Assembly (NCBI GenBank): GCA_046347635.1
Contig: JAXMFT010000006.1
Location: 62,001-126,000, forward strand
Direction: 5' to 3'
Source: JAGVSZ01 sp019137045
GTDB taxonomy: Bacteria; Pseudomonadota; Gammaproteobacteria; Burkholderiales; SG8-39
Length of the DNA stretch: 64,000 bases
The notes under the pieces were generated by a model. The model saw only the letters and a list, made by a program, of their open reading frames with translations, was not told the DNA's origin and ran no database searches. Positions 57,294-64,000 of this stretch are shown piece by piece. Every line of letters starts with the position of its first letter. The stretch's first letter is position 1. The translations under genes were made by a program, and so were the position numbers.

Positions 57294-58118
57294 TCAGGCC
57301 GGAAGCTGCTCCCCGAGCCAGCCGATGATGCGCTCGGCCGCGCGCCGCCAGCCGCGGTCGAGCATCACCGCGTGCCCGGTGTCCTCGAGGACTTCGGCGC
57401 GCACCCCGATCGCGGCGAACCCCGCGCGCGACCCCTCGAGCGGGAAGAGCATGTCGCGCTCGGCGAGGAGCGCGATCAGCGGCGGGCGGCGCATGCGCCA
57501 CGCGAGCGGGAGGTTGAAGAGCGTCATGTCCCAGATCGCGCGCTGCGACTCGCGCTGGAACCGGCGGTAGTAGTCGAGCAGCTGCTCGACCGGCAGCGGC
57601 CCGGCGAAGAGCGCGCTCTGCATCGCCTCGACCGACGCGCTGCCGCTCGACAACAGGCTGTTCAGCTCCGCGAAGAGCCCCGGGCGGCCGAGCGCCAGCA
57701 TGAGCGACGACGGGAACAGTCCCTGCGGCGGAACCGGCGCGAGCAGCACCGCCGCCGGCGCGGTCTCGCGCTCGAGGTGCTTCATGACGACCATCGCGCC
57801 CATCGAGTGCCCCACGAGCACGGGCGCCGCGTCGAGCGCGTCGATCGCCTCGCCGAGGTCGTCCACGTAGTCGGCGATGCTCGCCCACGCGAGCGCCTCG
57901 CGGCCCGCGCTCGCGCCGTGCCCGCGCAGGCTCACCGCGTAGGCGGGAAAGCCGTGCGCGGCGAAATGCGGCATGAAGTGCTCGGCCCACGTCCACGCGG
58001 CGGCGTACGCGCCGTGCACGAACAGCACCGGCGGCCGCGGTGACCCGATCTGCGGGCGGCACTCGAGAATCTCGAGACGGGACGAGACGCTGGAGCGGAG
58101 GACCTCCATCGTCCGCAT
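57294..58118 (-). CDS. Alpha/beta hydrolase
   Basis: A 274-aa alpha/beta-hydrolase: oxyanion region LFVHGAYAAAWTW, nucleophile elbow LVGHSMGAM (Ser near 98), acid in LLAERDMLF and catalytic His in DTGHAVML near 252. It looks like a lysophospholipase/esterase-type enzyme; substrate unknown. The GST gene stop overlaps its start (58124 lies 5 bp upstream of the ATG at 58118). An ATG 9 bp later is also possible. Confidence 0.88.
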   Translation of the reverse strand: MRTMEVLRSSVSSRLEILECRPQIGSPRPPVLFVHGAYAAAWTWAEHFMPHFAAHGFPAYAVSLRGHGASAGREALAWASIADYVDDLGEAIDALDAAPVLVGHSMGAMVVMKHLERETAPAAVLLAPVPPQGLFPSSLMLALGRPGLFAELNSLLSSGSASVEAMQSALFAGPLPVEQLLDYYRRFQRESQRAIWDMTLFNLPLAWRMRRPPLIALLAERDMLFPLEGSRAGFAAIGVRAEVLEDTGHAVMLDRGWRRAAERIIGWLGEQLPA

Positions 58119-58123
58119 GCGCG

Positions 58124-58744
58124 TCAGCCCGGCACCTTCATGCCCCGCTGCACGGCCGGGCGCAGCGAGATCGCGTCGAACCAGCGCTGCACGTTGGGAA
58201 ACCGCGCGAGGTCGGTCCGGTGCCACTCGTAGCGCGCCACCCAGGGATAGGTGGCGATGTCGGCGATCGTGTACTCGTCGCCCGCGAGATAGGCCGCCGC
58301 GCCGAGCCGCCGGTCGAGGACGCCGTAGAGGCGATCCTTCTCCTTGACGTAGCGCTCGATCGCGTAGGGCACCTCGACCTTGGCCGCGCGCAGGAAGTGG
58401 TGCACCTGGCCGAAAGTCGGGCCGACGCCGCCCATCTGGAACATGAGCCACTGCAGCGCCACGTACTTTCCGCTCGTGGACGCGGGCAGGAGCCGGCCGG
58501 TCTTGCCGGCGAGGTAGATCAGGATCGCGCCCGACTCGAAGAGGGCGAACGGCCTGCCCTCCGGCCCTGCGCGATCGACGATCGCCGGAATCTTGCTGTT
58601 CGGATCGATCGCGACGAACTCGGGCTTGAACTGGTCCCCTTTGCCGATGTCGATCGGATGAACCTCGTAGGGGAGCTCGCACTCCTCCAGCATGATCGAC
58701 ACCTTGCGCCCGTTGGGCGTACCCCACGTGTAGAGCTCGATCAC
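58124..58744 (-). CDS. Glutathione S-transferase, YfcG/YghU-like disulfide-bond oxidoreductase
   Basis: A 206-aa GST-fold protein. The N-terminal thioredoxin-like half has LYTWGTPNGRKVSIMLEE and the cis-Pro motif SKIPAIVD, with FESGAILIYLA as the glutathione site. The TPNG motif with Thr and Asn, and no catalytic Cys, is typical of nu-class enzymes such as YfcG, which reduce disulfides with glutathione. The C-terminal helical half contains FGQVHHFLRAA. It ends 5 bp before the hydrolase gene, so both are on one transcript. Confidence 0.9.
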   Translation of the reverse strand: MIELYTWGTPNGRKVSIMLEECELPYEVHPIDIGKGDQFKPEFVAIDPNSKIPAIVDRAGPEGRPFALFESGAILIYLAGKTGRLLPASTSGKYVALQWLMFQMGGVGPTFGQVHHFLRAAKVEVPYAIERYVKEKDRLYGVLDRRLGAAAYLAGDEYTIADIATYPWVARYEWHRTDLARFPNVQRWFDAISLRPAVQRGMKVPG

Positions 58745-58835
58745 TCCGCGATCCCCCGTCTCCCTGCGCGCCGCGACCGTCGCGGGCCGCGCGCAGTGTA
58801 CACTCGCCGCGGCCGGGCAAAGAAGGAACTGCGCT

Positions 58836-59033
58836 GTGCTGAAGTGGCTCTTGACGCTGGCGGTCGCGCTCGTGGTGCTGAGCGCCGTCTCGCCCTGGCT
58901 CGCGCGGCGCTTCGGCCTCGGTCGCCTGCCGGGGGACCTCGTCGTGCGCGTGCGCGGGCGCGAGGTCTACGTGCCGTTCACGACGACCATCCTGCTGTCG
59001 CTCGCGCTCACCGCGCTTTCGCGCCTGCTCTAG
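58836..59033 (+). CDS. DUF2905 small membrane protein
   Basis: A 65-aa protein with two hydrophobic helices (WLLTLAVALVVLSAVSPWLA and VPFTTTILLSLALTALSRLL) joined by the charged loop LGRLPGDLVVRVRGREVYV. GRLPGDL is the hallmark of the DUF2905 family, widespread and of unknown role. The start is GTG at 58836 with AAGGAACT about 9 nt upstream. The DUF1499 gene follows after 8 bp. Confidence 0.85.
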   Translation: MLKWLLTLAVALVVLSAVSPWLARRFGLGRLPGDLVVRVRGREVYVPFTTTILLSLALTALSRLL

Positions 59034-59041
59034 GGCGTGGC

Positions 59042-59524
59042 GTGCGGCGCGCCGGCGCGATCGTCGCGACGGTGGCGATAGCGGCCGCCGTCGCCGCATT
59101 GGGAGGCCGGGCCATGGGACTCTTCGCCGGAAAGCCGCCCGCGCATCTGGGCGTGACGAACGGGCGCCTCGCTCCTTGCCCTGCCTCGCCCAACTGCGTG
59201 GCGAGCCACGCCGAGCGCGCGGACGCGACGCACTACGTGGATCCCATCGGGTTCGCCGGCGACGCGCGCGCCGCGTGGCGCGCGCTGCGCGCGGCCGTCG
59301 CGGGTGCCGAGCGCGCGCGCATCGTCGCCGACCAGGACGGCTATCTTCGCGCCGAGTTCGTCTCCAGGCGCATGGGGTTCGTCGACGACGTCGAATTCCT
59401 GCTGGACGCCGGGGCACGCGTGATTCACGTGCGTTCCGCGTCCCGCCTGGGACGCCGCGATTTCGGCGTCAACCGCGCGCGCATCGAAGCGCTGCGCGCG
59501 GCGGTCGCGGCGCGCAGCGCCTAG
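59042..59524 (+). CDS. DUF1499 family exported protein
   Basis: A 160-aa protein with an N-terminal hydrophobic signal/anchor (AIVATVAIAAAVAALGG) and the DUF1499 motif CPASPNCVASHA near 47-58. It continues with HYVDPIGF, a region of strands (YLRAEFVSRRMGFVDDVEF) and SRLGRRDFGVNRARIEALR at the C-terminus. The family has no known function. GTG at 59042 is the likely start, 8 bp after DUF2905. It converges on cca with a 24-bp gap. Confidence 0.83.
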   Translation: MRRAGAIVATVAIAAAVAALGGRAMGLFAGKPPAHLGVTNGRLAPCPASPNCVASHAERADATHYVDPIGFAGDARAAWRALRAAVAGAERARIVADQDGYLRAEFVSRRMGFVDDVEFLLDAGARVIHVRSASRLGRRDFGVNRARIEALRAAVAARSA

Positions 59525-59548
59525 CCCGCGCCGGTTCGCACTCCCCGC

Positions 59549-60649
59549 TCAGCCGAGCCGCGCGACGGCTTCGACCCGGGCCGCCCGGATCGCTCCCGCG
59601 ATGTCGTCCGGCCGTCCTGCGGCGATCGCGCCGGCGTCCACCGCGCGCGCGACCGCGGCCGCCCGCCGCACGCGCAGCAGGCCGGCCGGATCGGGCCGGC
59701 CCGCTGCGATCGCATCCAGCTCGCGCACCGCGAGCGCGGCCTCGAAGCGCTCCGGACGGCGGAACGCGTCGAGCTGCTGCAGCAGGTCCACGACCTCCGC
59801 GGCAGGCAGCGACCCCGCGCGCTCGAGCGCGGGGCGAGCGCGCGCCGCGATGACCGCGAGGTCGCGGCACTCGCCGCTCGCGCGCAGGCGCGCGGAGGCC
59901 CGCTCCGCGACGTCCGCCGCGGCGCCCGCGAAGATCGCGGCGTAGCGCACGGCCAGCTCGGCGCCGCGCCCAGCCGCCGCGTCCAGCGCGCCGAGCGCTC
60001 GCCCCGCGTCGAGCGCGCGCCACTCCGGCAGCACGCGCTCGAGCGCGCCGCACTCGGCCAGCACCTCGAACATGCGCCGCGGGGCGGCTTCCATCAGCCC
60101 CTTCGCGAGCTCCTGCCACACCCGCTCCGGAACGAGCGCGTCCACCTCGCCGCCCGCGCTCATCGCGCGCATCAGGGCGGCGGTCTCCGGCGCGACGGCG
60201 AAACCGAATCGCGCCGCGAAGCGCGCGACGCGCAGCACGCGCACCGGGTCCTCGGCGAAGGCCGGGCTCACGTGCCGCAGGACGCGCGCGCGCAGATCGC
60301 GCACGCCGCCGAACGGGTCGATGACGCTGCCGTGCTCGTCCTTCGCGATCGCGTTGATGGTCAGGTCGCGCCGGGCGAGGTCGTCCTCCAGGGTCACGTC
60401 CGGCGCCGCGTACACCGTGAACCCCCTGTAGCCGCGCGCGGTCTTGCGCTCGGTGCGCGCGAGCGCGTACTCCTCGTGCGTCACCGGGTGGAGGAAGACC
60501 GGAAAGTCCTTGCCGACCGGCTTGAAGCCGAGGCGCTCCATCTCCTCCGGCGTGGCGCCGACGACGACGTAGTCGCGGTCCTTGACCGGCAGCCCGAGCA
60601 GCTCGTCCCGGACCGCGCCGCCGACTTCGTAGACCGCCTTGCCTTTCAC
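59549..60649 (-). CDS. cca: CCA-adding enzyme (tRNA nucleotidyltransferase), no HD site
   Basis: Adds or repairs the 3' CCA of tRNAs. The 366-aa protein has the class II catalytic start VGGAVRDELLGLPVKDRDYVV with the DxD in KDRDYV. EYALARTERKTARGYRGF, the template EDDLARRDLTINAIA, and the neck domain EDPVRVLRVARFAARF with the EDxxR motif follow. In E. coli-type enzymes an HD phosphohydrolase site follows; here the matching region reads LAVRYAAIFAGAAAD with no HD, so only nucleotidyltransfer is expected. Start is GTG at 60649, overlapping the stop of the GST gene (GTGA). Confidence 0.93.
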   Translation of the reverse strand: MKGKAVYEVGGAVRDELLGLPVKDRDYVVVGATPEEMERLGFKPVGKDFPVFLHPVTHEEYALARTERKTARGYRGFTVYAAPDVTLEDDLARRDLTINAIAKDEHGSVIDPFGGVRDLRARVLRHVSPAFAEDPVRVLRVARFAARFGFAVAPETAALMRAMSAGGEVDALVPERVWQELAKGLMEAAPRRMFEVLAECGALERVLPEWRALDAGRALGALDAAAGRGAELAVRYAAIFAGAAADVAERASARLRASGECRDLAVIAARARPALERAGSLPAAEVVDLLQQLDAFRRPERFEAALAVRELDAIAAGRPDPAGLLRVRRAAAVARAVDAGAIAAGRPDDIAGAIRAARVEAVARLG

Positions 60650-61317
60650 CGGGCGTGATCGGCGTACGGCTCTTCCGCGGCGATCACCTCGGGCTCGGCC
60701 CGCGCCGCCGCGCTCCACGTCTGCACCGCGGGAAGCGCGAGCACCGCGTCGACGTAGCGCCGGGCGGCGTCGGGCAGACGCACGCCGTAGGTCACGAAGC
60801 GGGTCGCCACCGGCGCGTAGAAGGCGTCGGCGGCGGTGAACGCGCCGAAGAGCAGTGCGCCGTCCCGCCCGTGCCGCTCGCGGCACATCGTCCAGATCGC
60901 GACTATCCGGTCGATGTCCTGCGCGACGCCCGGGCCCATTCCCCGGCCGGGATACGCACCGCGGATGTTCATCGGCATCGCCTCGCGCAGCGCGTGGAAG
61001 CCGGAATGCATCTCCGCGCACGCCGCGCGCGCGACCGCCCGCGCGCGCGCATCGCGGGGCCACGCCTGGCGGTCGGGCCACCGCTCGGCAACCGTTTCCG
61101 CGATAGCGAGCGTGTCCCAGACCGGCGCGCCGTCGAGCCACAGCACCGGCACGCGGCCGGACGGGGACAGACGGCCGATCTCCCGGTCCCACGCCTCGGT
61201 GTGAAGCTTGAGCTGGACTTCCTCGAAGTCGATCCCCAGCGCGCGCAGCAGCACCCACGCGCGCATCGACCAGGACGAGTAGTTCTTGTTGCCGATGACC
61301 AGCTGCGGCCCGCTCAT
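60646..61317 (-). CDS. Glutathione S-transferase family protein
   Basis: A 223-aa GST. The start LVIGNKNYSSWSMRAWVLLRAL carries the SSWS signature with a catalytic-type Ser, as in the zeta/YibF-related group. GRVPVLWLDG holds the cis-Pro and WDTLAIAETVAERWP the glutathione site; the C-terminal all-helical half follows. A maleylacetoacetate isomerase-like or generic detoxification role is possible; substrate unknown. It overlaps both neighbours by 4 bp (ATGA with the NDUFA9-like gene, GTGA with cca). Confidence 0.9.
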   Translation of the reverse strand: MSGPQLVIGNKNYSSWSMRAWVLLRALGIDFEEVQLKLHTEAWDREIGRLSPSGRVPVLWLDGAPVWDTLAIAETVAERWPDRQAWPRDARARAVARAACAEMHSGFHALREAMPMNIRGAYPGRGMGPGVAQDIDRIVAIWTMCRERHGRDGALLFGAFTAADAFYAPVATRFVTYGVRLPDAARRYVDAVLALPAVQTWSAAARAEPEVIAAEEPYADHAR

Positions 61318-62276
61318 ACTTCCCGCGTCTTGCGGCCGGCGTGGTAGCGGAACTCGCTGTAGCGCGAGCGCGGCGAGAGGCCCTTGAGGTAGACCGGCGC
61401 GACGGCCTCGAGCGCGGTCGGATGGAGGCCGAAGGGCAGGCTCGCCGCCGAGGTGCTCGGCAGCTTCATCGAGTGGTAGTTGTCCCGGCTCATCAGCCTG
61501 CCCGGCGCGAATTCCATCAGCCAGGCCTGGAAGTACGAGAGCCGGTCGCCGAGCCCGACGATCGGCCGCGGGTGGCCGGCGACTTCGCCGGCGTACGCCA
61601 CCAGCTGGCGCAGGCTGTAGACCCTCGGCCCGACGAGGTCGTACGCCTTGCCGTAACTCGCGGCGTCGTCGAGCGCGCGCACGAACGCTGCCGCCACGTC
61701 GCCTACGTACACGGGCTGGAACTGCGCCTCGGGGCTGGCCAGGAAGACGACCGGCAGCACCTTCTGCAGGCGCGCAAAGAGGTTGAGGAACCGGTCCTCG
61801 GGGCCGAACACGACCGAGGGGCGGAAGATGGTGGTCGCGAGCTGCGCGCGCGCCGCGACGAGCGCGGCCTCGCCGTCGGCCTTGGAGCGCAGGTACTGGC
61901 TCGGCGCATCCGCAGCGGCCTTCAGCGCGCTCATGTGCGCGAGGCGCGGCACCCGCGCCGCGACGCACGCCGCGACCAGTCGCCGCGGCAGCTCGACGTG
62001 CGCGCGCGCGAAGTCGGGCCCGTAGGGCTGCGCGCTGCGGCCCTGCAGGATTCCGACCAGGTTGATCGCCGCGTCGCAGCCCCCGAGCAGGCGCTCGAGC
62101 GTCGGCGCGTCGTGCACGTCGGCCTGCACCACCTCGACGGTGGGCAGCATGATGAGGTGGCGCGCGCGCTCGCGCCGGCGCGTGGGTACGACGACGCGGT
62201 CCCCGCGGGCCGCGAGGCGGGCGACGATGTGGCGGCCGACGAAACCGGAGCCGCCGAGGACGCAGATCCTGGCCAT
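61314..62276 (-). CDS. NDUFA9-like NAD-dependent epimerase/dehydratase family protein
   Basis: A 320-aa atypical SDR. The NAD(P) loop is CVLGGSGFVGRHIVARL near the N-terminus, with AINLVGILQ, the SALKAAADAPSQYLRSKADGE site (Tyr and Lys spacing), and FRPSVVFGPEDRFLNLFARL. This matches the complex I NDUFA9 subfamily, whose members in proteobacteria are single genes and are not part of the NADH dehydrogenase operon. Role unknown: suggested NADPH-binding structural factor. Ends overlapping the GST gene by 4 bp and lies 50 bp after slt. Confidence 0.9.
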   Translation of the reverse strand: MARICVLGGSGFVGRHIVARLAARGDRVVVPTRRRERARHLIMLPTVEVVQADVHDAPTLERLLGGCDAAINLVGILQGRSAQPYGPDFARAHVELPRRLVAACVAARVPRLAHMSALKAAADAPSQYLRSKADGEAALVAARAQLATTIFRPSVVFGPEDRFLNLFARLQKVLPVVFLASPEAQFQPVYVGDVAAAFVRALDDAASYGKAYDLVGPRVYSLRQLVAYAGEVAGHPRPIVGLGDRLSYFQAWLMEFAPGRLMSRDNYHSMKLPSTSAASLPFGLHPTALEAVAPVYLKGLSPRSRYSEFRYHAGRKTREV

Positions 62277-62326
62277 GGCGAGACGGAAAGGAAGGCCGCG
62301 GCGCGGGGGTCGCGCCGCGAGTCCGG

Positions 62327-64000
62327 CTATTCTAGCGCCGCCTGCCCGGTGATCGTGGCGGCGTAGCCTTCGCCGTTGCGGCGCGGGGCGATGGTGCCGA
62401 GCCGGGACTTGAGCGGCTTCAGCGCGCCGCCGCCGTACAGCGCCGCGTAGTACATCGTGTTGCTCAGCACCTTCTTCACGTAGTCGCGCGTCTCGTTGAA
62501 GGGGATGGTCTCGGCGTAGATCGCCCCCTCCAGCGGGCGGTCGGCCTTCCACTTGCGCGCGCGCCCCGGCCCGGCGTTGTACGCGGCCGCGGCGAGCACC
62601 GGGCTGCCGTCGAGTTCGTCCAGCACGTACCTGAGATAGCTCGTGCCGAGCGCGACGTTCACCTCCACGTCGGTGACGCGCGCCGGCGTGTAGTCCTTCA
62701 TCCCGGTCTGGCGCGCCACCCAGCGCGCGGTGGCCGGCATCAGCTGCATGAGGCCCGAGGCGCCCGCAACCGAGCGCACGTCGGGGATGAACCGGCTCTC
62801 CTGGCGCACGAGGCCGAGCACGTACGGCTCGTCCAGGCCCTGGGCGCGCGCGCGCTGCGCGAACACCTCGCGGTACGGCGCGAGGAAGCGCACGCTGAAG
62901 TCGTGCGTGCCGACGGTGCGGTCGGCGGTGTTGATCGCGCGGTCCCACGCTTCGGCGCGGCGCGCGAACTCCGCCGCCGCGAGGAGCTGCTCGTCGTCCA
63001 TGCCGCGCAGCGCCCAGTTCCACTCGCGCACGCCCTCGACGCGCTGCTGCAGCCGCAGCAGCGCGAGTCCGCGCTGCAGCCCCGGGTTCGCCGCCATGCG
63101 GGCGACCGCCTCCTCGCTCGGGGCGTAGCCCCGCGCCGGGACCACGAACGGCTGGCCGAGCTCTTCGGCGGCGAGCTTGCCGTAGAAGTTGTGCCCGGCG
63201 GCGAGACGGGCGAAGAGCGCCGCCGCGGCCTCGTTGTCGCCGGCCGCGCGCAACGCGCGCCCGCGCCAGTAGGTCCAGGCCGGCTCGTCGCGCTGCAGCG
63301 GGCTCATCCGCTCGCTGACGGCGCGCACCGTCGCCCAGCTCTCCTCGCGCAGCGCGGCGCGCACCCACCACTCGAGCTGCTCCTCCGACAGCGCGGCGCC
63401 GTCGGCGCGCGCGTACCAGTCGAGCGCCGCGGGCAGGTGCCGCTTCGCGCCCTGGGTGGCGATCTGGCCCCAGACCCAGGCCTGGTCCTCCGCCGGCAGC
63501 CGCTCCTGGAGCTTGCGCGACAGGTGGCTCGGCGCCGCCTCGGGATCGCTGCGCGCGGCGCGGGCGAACGCGAACAGGAGGAGCTCGCGATTCGCGCGCT
63601 TCTTCAGGTCGAGCTTGTCGGCGCGCTCGATGAACCCGATCGGCGCGCGCCGGATGGCGTCGAGCGTGCGCTCGTCGGGCGTCTCGCCCGCGGGCAGGTA
63701 GTGGATCGCCCGCCGCGCGGCCGTCATCTGCCCCGCCTCGAGCAGGCCGCGGACGCGGTCCCACACCTGGCGCGCGCCGAGCCGGCCGGCGACGATCTCG
63801 GCCTCGGCGAGCGGCACGCAGCTTTCGGGGAGCTCGCGCGGCGTCGCCCAGAGCGGCCGGAACTCCTCCAGCGCCGACGCATCGCCGCGCGCCCAGCGCG
63901 CCTGCAGCGCGTAGCAGGTGAGCTCGGGTTCCTCGCCCGCGAGGGCCGGGTACTCGGTCTCGAACGTGGCCCAGTCCTGGCGCTTGCCGAGGCTCTTCAG
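62327..64000 (-). CDS. slt: Soluble lytic transglycosylase (N-terminus cut by window edge)
   Basis: Periplasmic murein lyase that cleaves MurNAc-GlcNAc bonds to 1,6-anhydro ends. The frame is open from the right window edge (557 codons present, start missing); an internal GTG at 63817 is not a real start, because the helical U-domain runs through it. Superhelical TPR-like repeats occupy the first two-thirds (RPLEGAIYAETIPF is in the last part). The catalytic Glu is in GLVRQESRFIPDVRSVAGASGLMQLMPATA, followed by NVALGTSYLRYVLD and AYNAGPGRARKWK. Typical Slt70 layout. The slt-NDUFA9-like-GST-cca order is kept in relatives. Confidence 0.95.
   Translation of the reverse strand: MKSLGKRQDWATFETEYPALAGEEPELTCYALQARWARGDASALEEFRPLWATPRELPESCVPLAEAEIVAGRLGARQVWDRVRGLLEAGQMTAARRAIHYLPAGETPDERTLDAIRRAPIGFIERADKLDLKKRANRELLLFAFARAARSDPEAAPSHLSRKLQERLPAEDQAWVWGQIATQGAKRHLPAALDWYARADGAALSEEQLEWWVRAALREESWATVRAVSERMSPLQRDEPAWTYWRGRALRAAGDNEAAAALFARLAAGHNFYGKLAAEELGQPFVVPARGYAPSEEAVARMAANPGLQRGLALLRLQQRVEGVREWNWALRGMDDEQLLAAAEFARRAEAWDRAINTADRTVGTHDFSVRFLAPYREVFAQRARAQGLDEPYVLGLVRQESRFIPDVRSVAGASGLMQLMPATARWVARQTGMKDYTPARVTDVEVNVALGTSYLRYVLDELDGSPVLAAAAYNAGPGRARKWKADRPLEGAIYAETIPFNETRDYVKKVLSNTMYYAALYGGGALKPLKSRLGTIAPRRNGEGYAATITGQAALE

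Noticed and set aside
63817..63817. Start of slt at an internal GTG
   Set aside because: The same frame stays open to the window edge with helical-repeat-like sequence, so the true start lies outside.
1..64000. CRISPR arrays, tRNA and rRNA genes, prophage
   Set aside because: No regularly spaced repeats, cloverleaf-like sequences with CCA or conserved T-loop, or phage structural genes were seen.

Overview
This is a 64 kb stretch of very GC-rich DNA (roughly 70% by eye, strong G/C at third codon positions). It is densely packed with housekeeping genes and looks like a betaproteobacterial chromosome, Burkholderiales or close to it. This rests on gene types and order: DUF2244-ctaC-ctaD; secB-gpsA; argB - HAD nucleotidase - slmA; hslV-hslU near dksA and a double-STAS protein; metK - SAH riboswitch - ahcY - metF; FimV-like proteins; SlmA and SecB. 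It is an inference, with no database search. Both edges cut genes: ctaD at the left and a soluble lytic transglycosylase at the right. I see no rRNA, tRNA, CRISPR array, phage or plasmid genes. The one clear mobile element is a complete IS630-family insertion.

Layout. 0-3 kb: cytochrome oxidase subunits I and II with DUF2244. 3-5 kb: biotin genes bioC and bioB. 5-9.5 kb: comF, trmL, a dodecin-like gene, then a minus-strand run holding gpsA, an SH3 protein, secB, grxC, a rhodanese and an ArsR-type regulator. 9.5-14.4 kb: gpmA, a frameshifted envC, a ctpA-type protease, moeB/thiF and slmA. 14.4-15.5 kb: the IS630 element, sitting exactly in a stop codon. 15.5-20.3 kb: HAD nucleotidase, M15 peptidase, argB, Hsp20, a sigma/anti-sigma pair, an ATP-pyrophosphatase-CWC fusion and a PCuAC copper chaperone. 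20.3-28.4 kb: hslU, hslV, double-STAS protein, dksA, a COG0523 GTPase, a Fur-like remnant, xerC, DUF484 and dapF.

28.4-33.3 kb: an oxidoreductase and the methyl-cycle genes metK, ahcY (behind an SAH riboswitch) and metF. 33.4-41.6 kb: an orphan NarL-type response regulator, two tiny membrane proteins, a CitE-like lyase, two FimV-like proteins flanking a transglutaminase-like and a VOC gene, a DMT transporter, exported MsrB and a small coiled-coil protein. 41.6-44.2 kb: an orphan aceE.

44.4-50.1 kb holds the most unusual locus. It has a Gly/Pro-rich exported protein, two exported CsgG/FlgT-like proteins, a transmembrane Ser/Thr kinase with a large outer domain, and a convergent class III adenylyl cyclase carrying a C-terminal FHA domain. 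I read it as a possible envelope-sensing kinase to phosphothreonine-reader to cAMP pathway; the parts are seen, the pathway is inferred.

50.2-64 kb: an AdoMet-decarboxylase-like protein, an HTH-aminotransferase fusion, ttcA, a pteridine-reductase-like SDR, a MidA-type methyltransferase, a flavin disulfide reductase, a diheme cytochrome c, a hydrolase, two GST-fold proteins, DUF2905, DUF1499, cca, an NDUFA9-like protein and slt.
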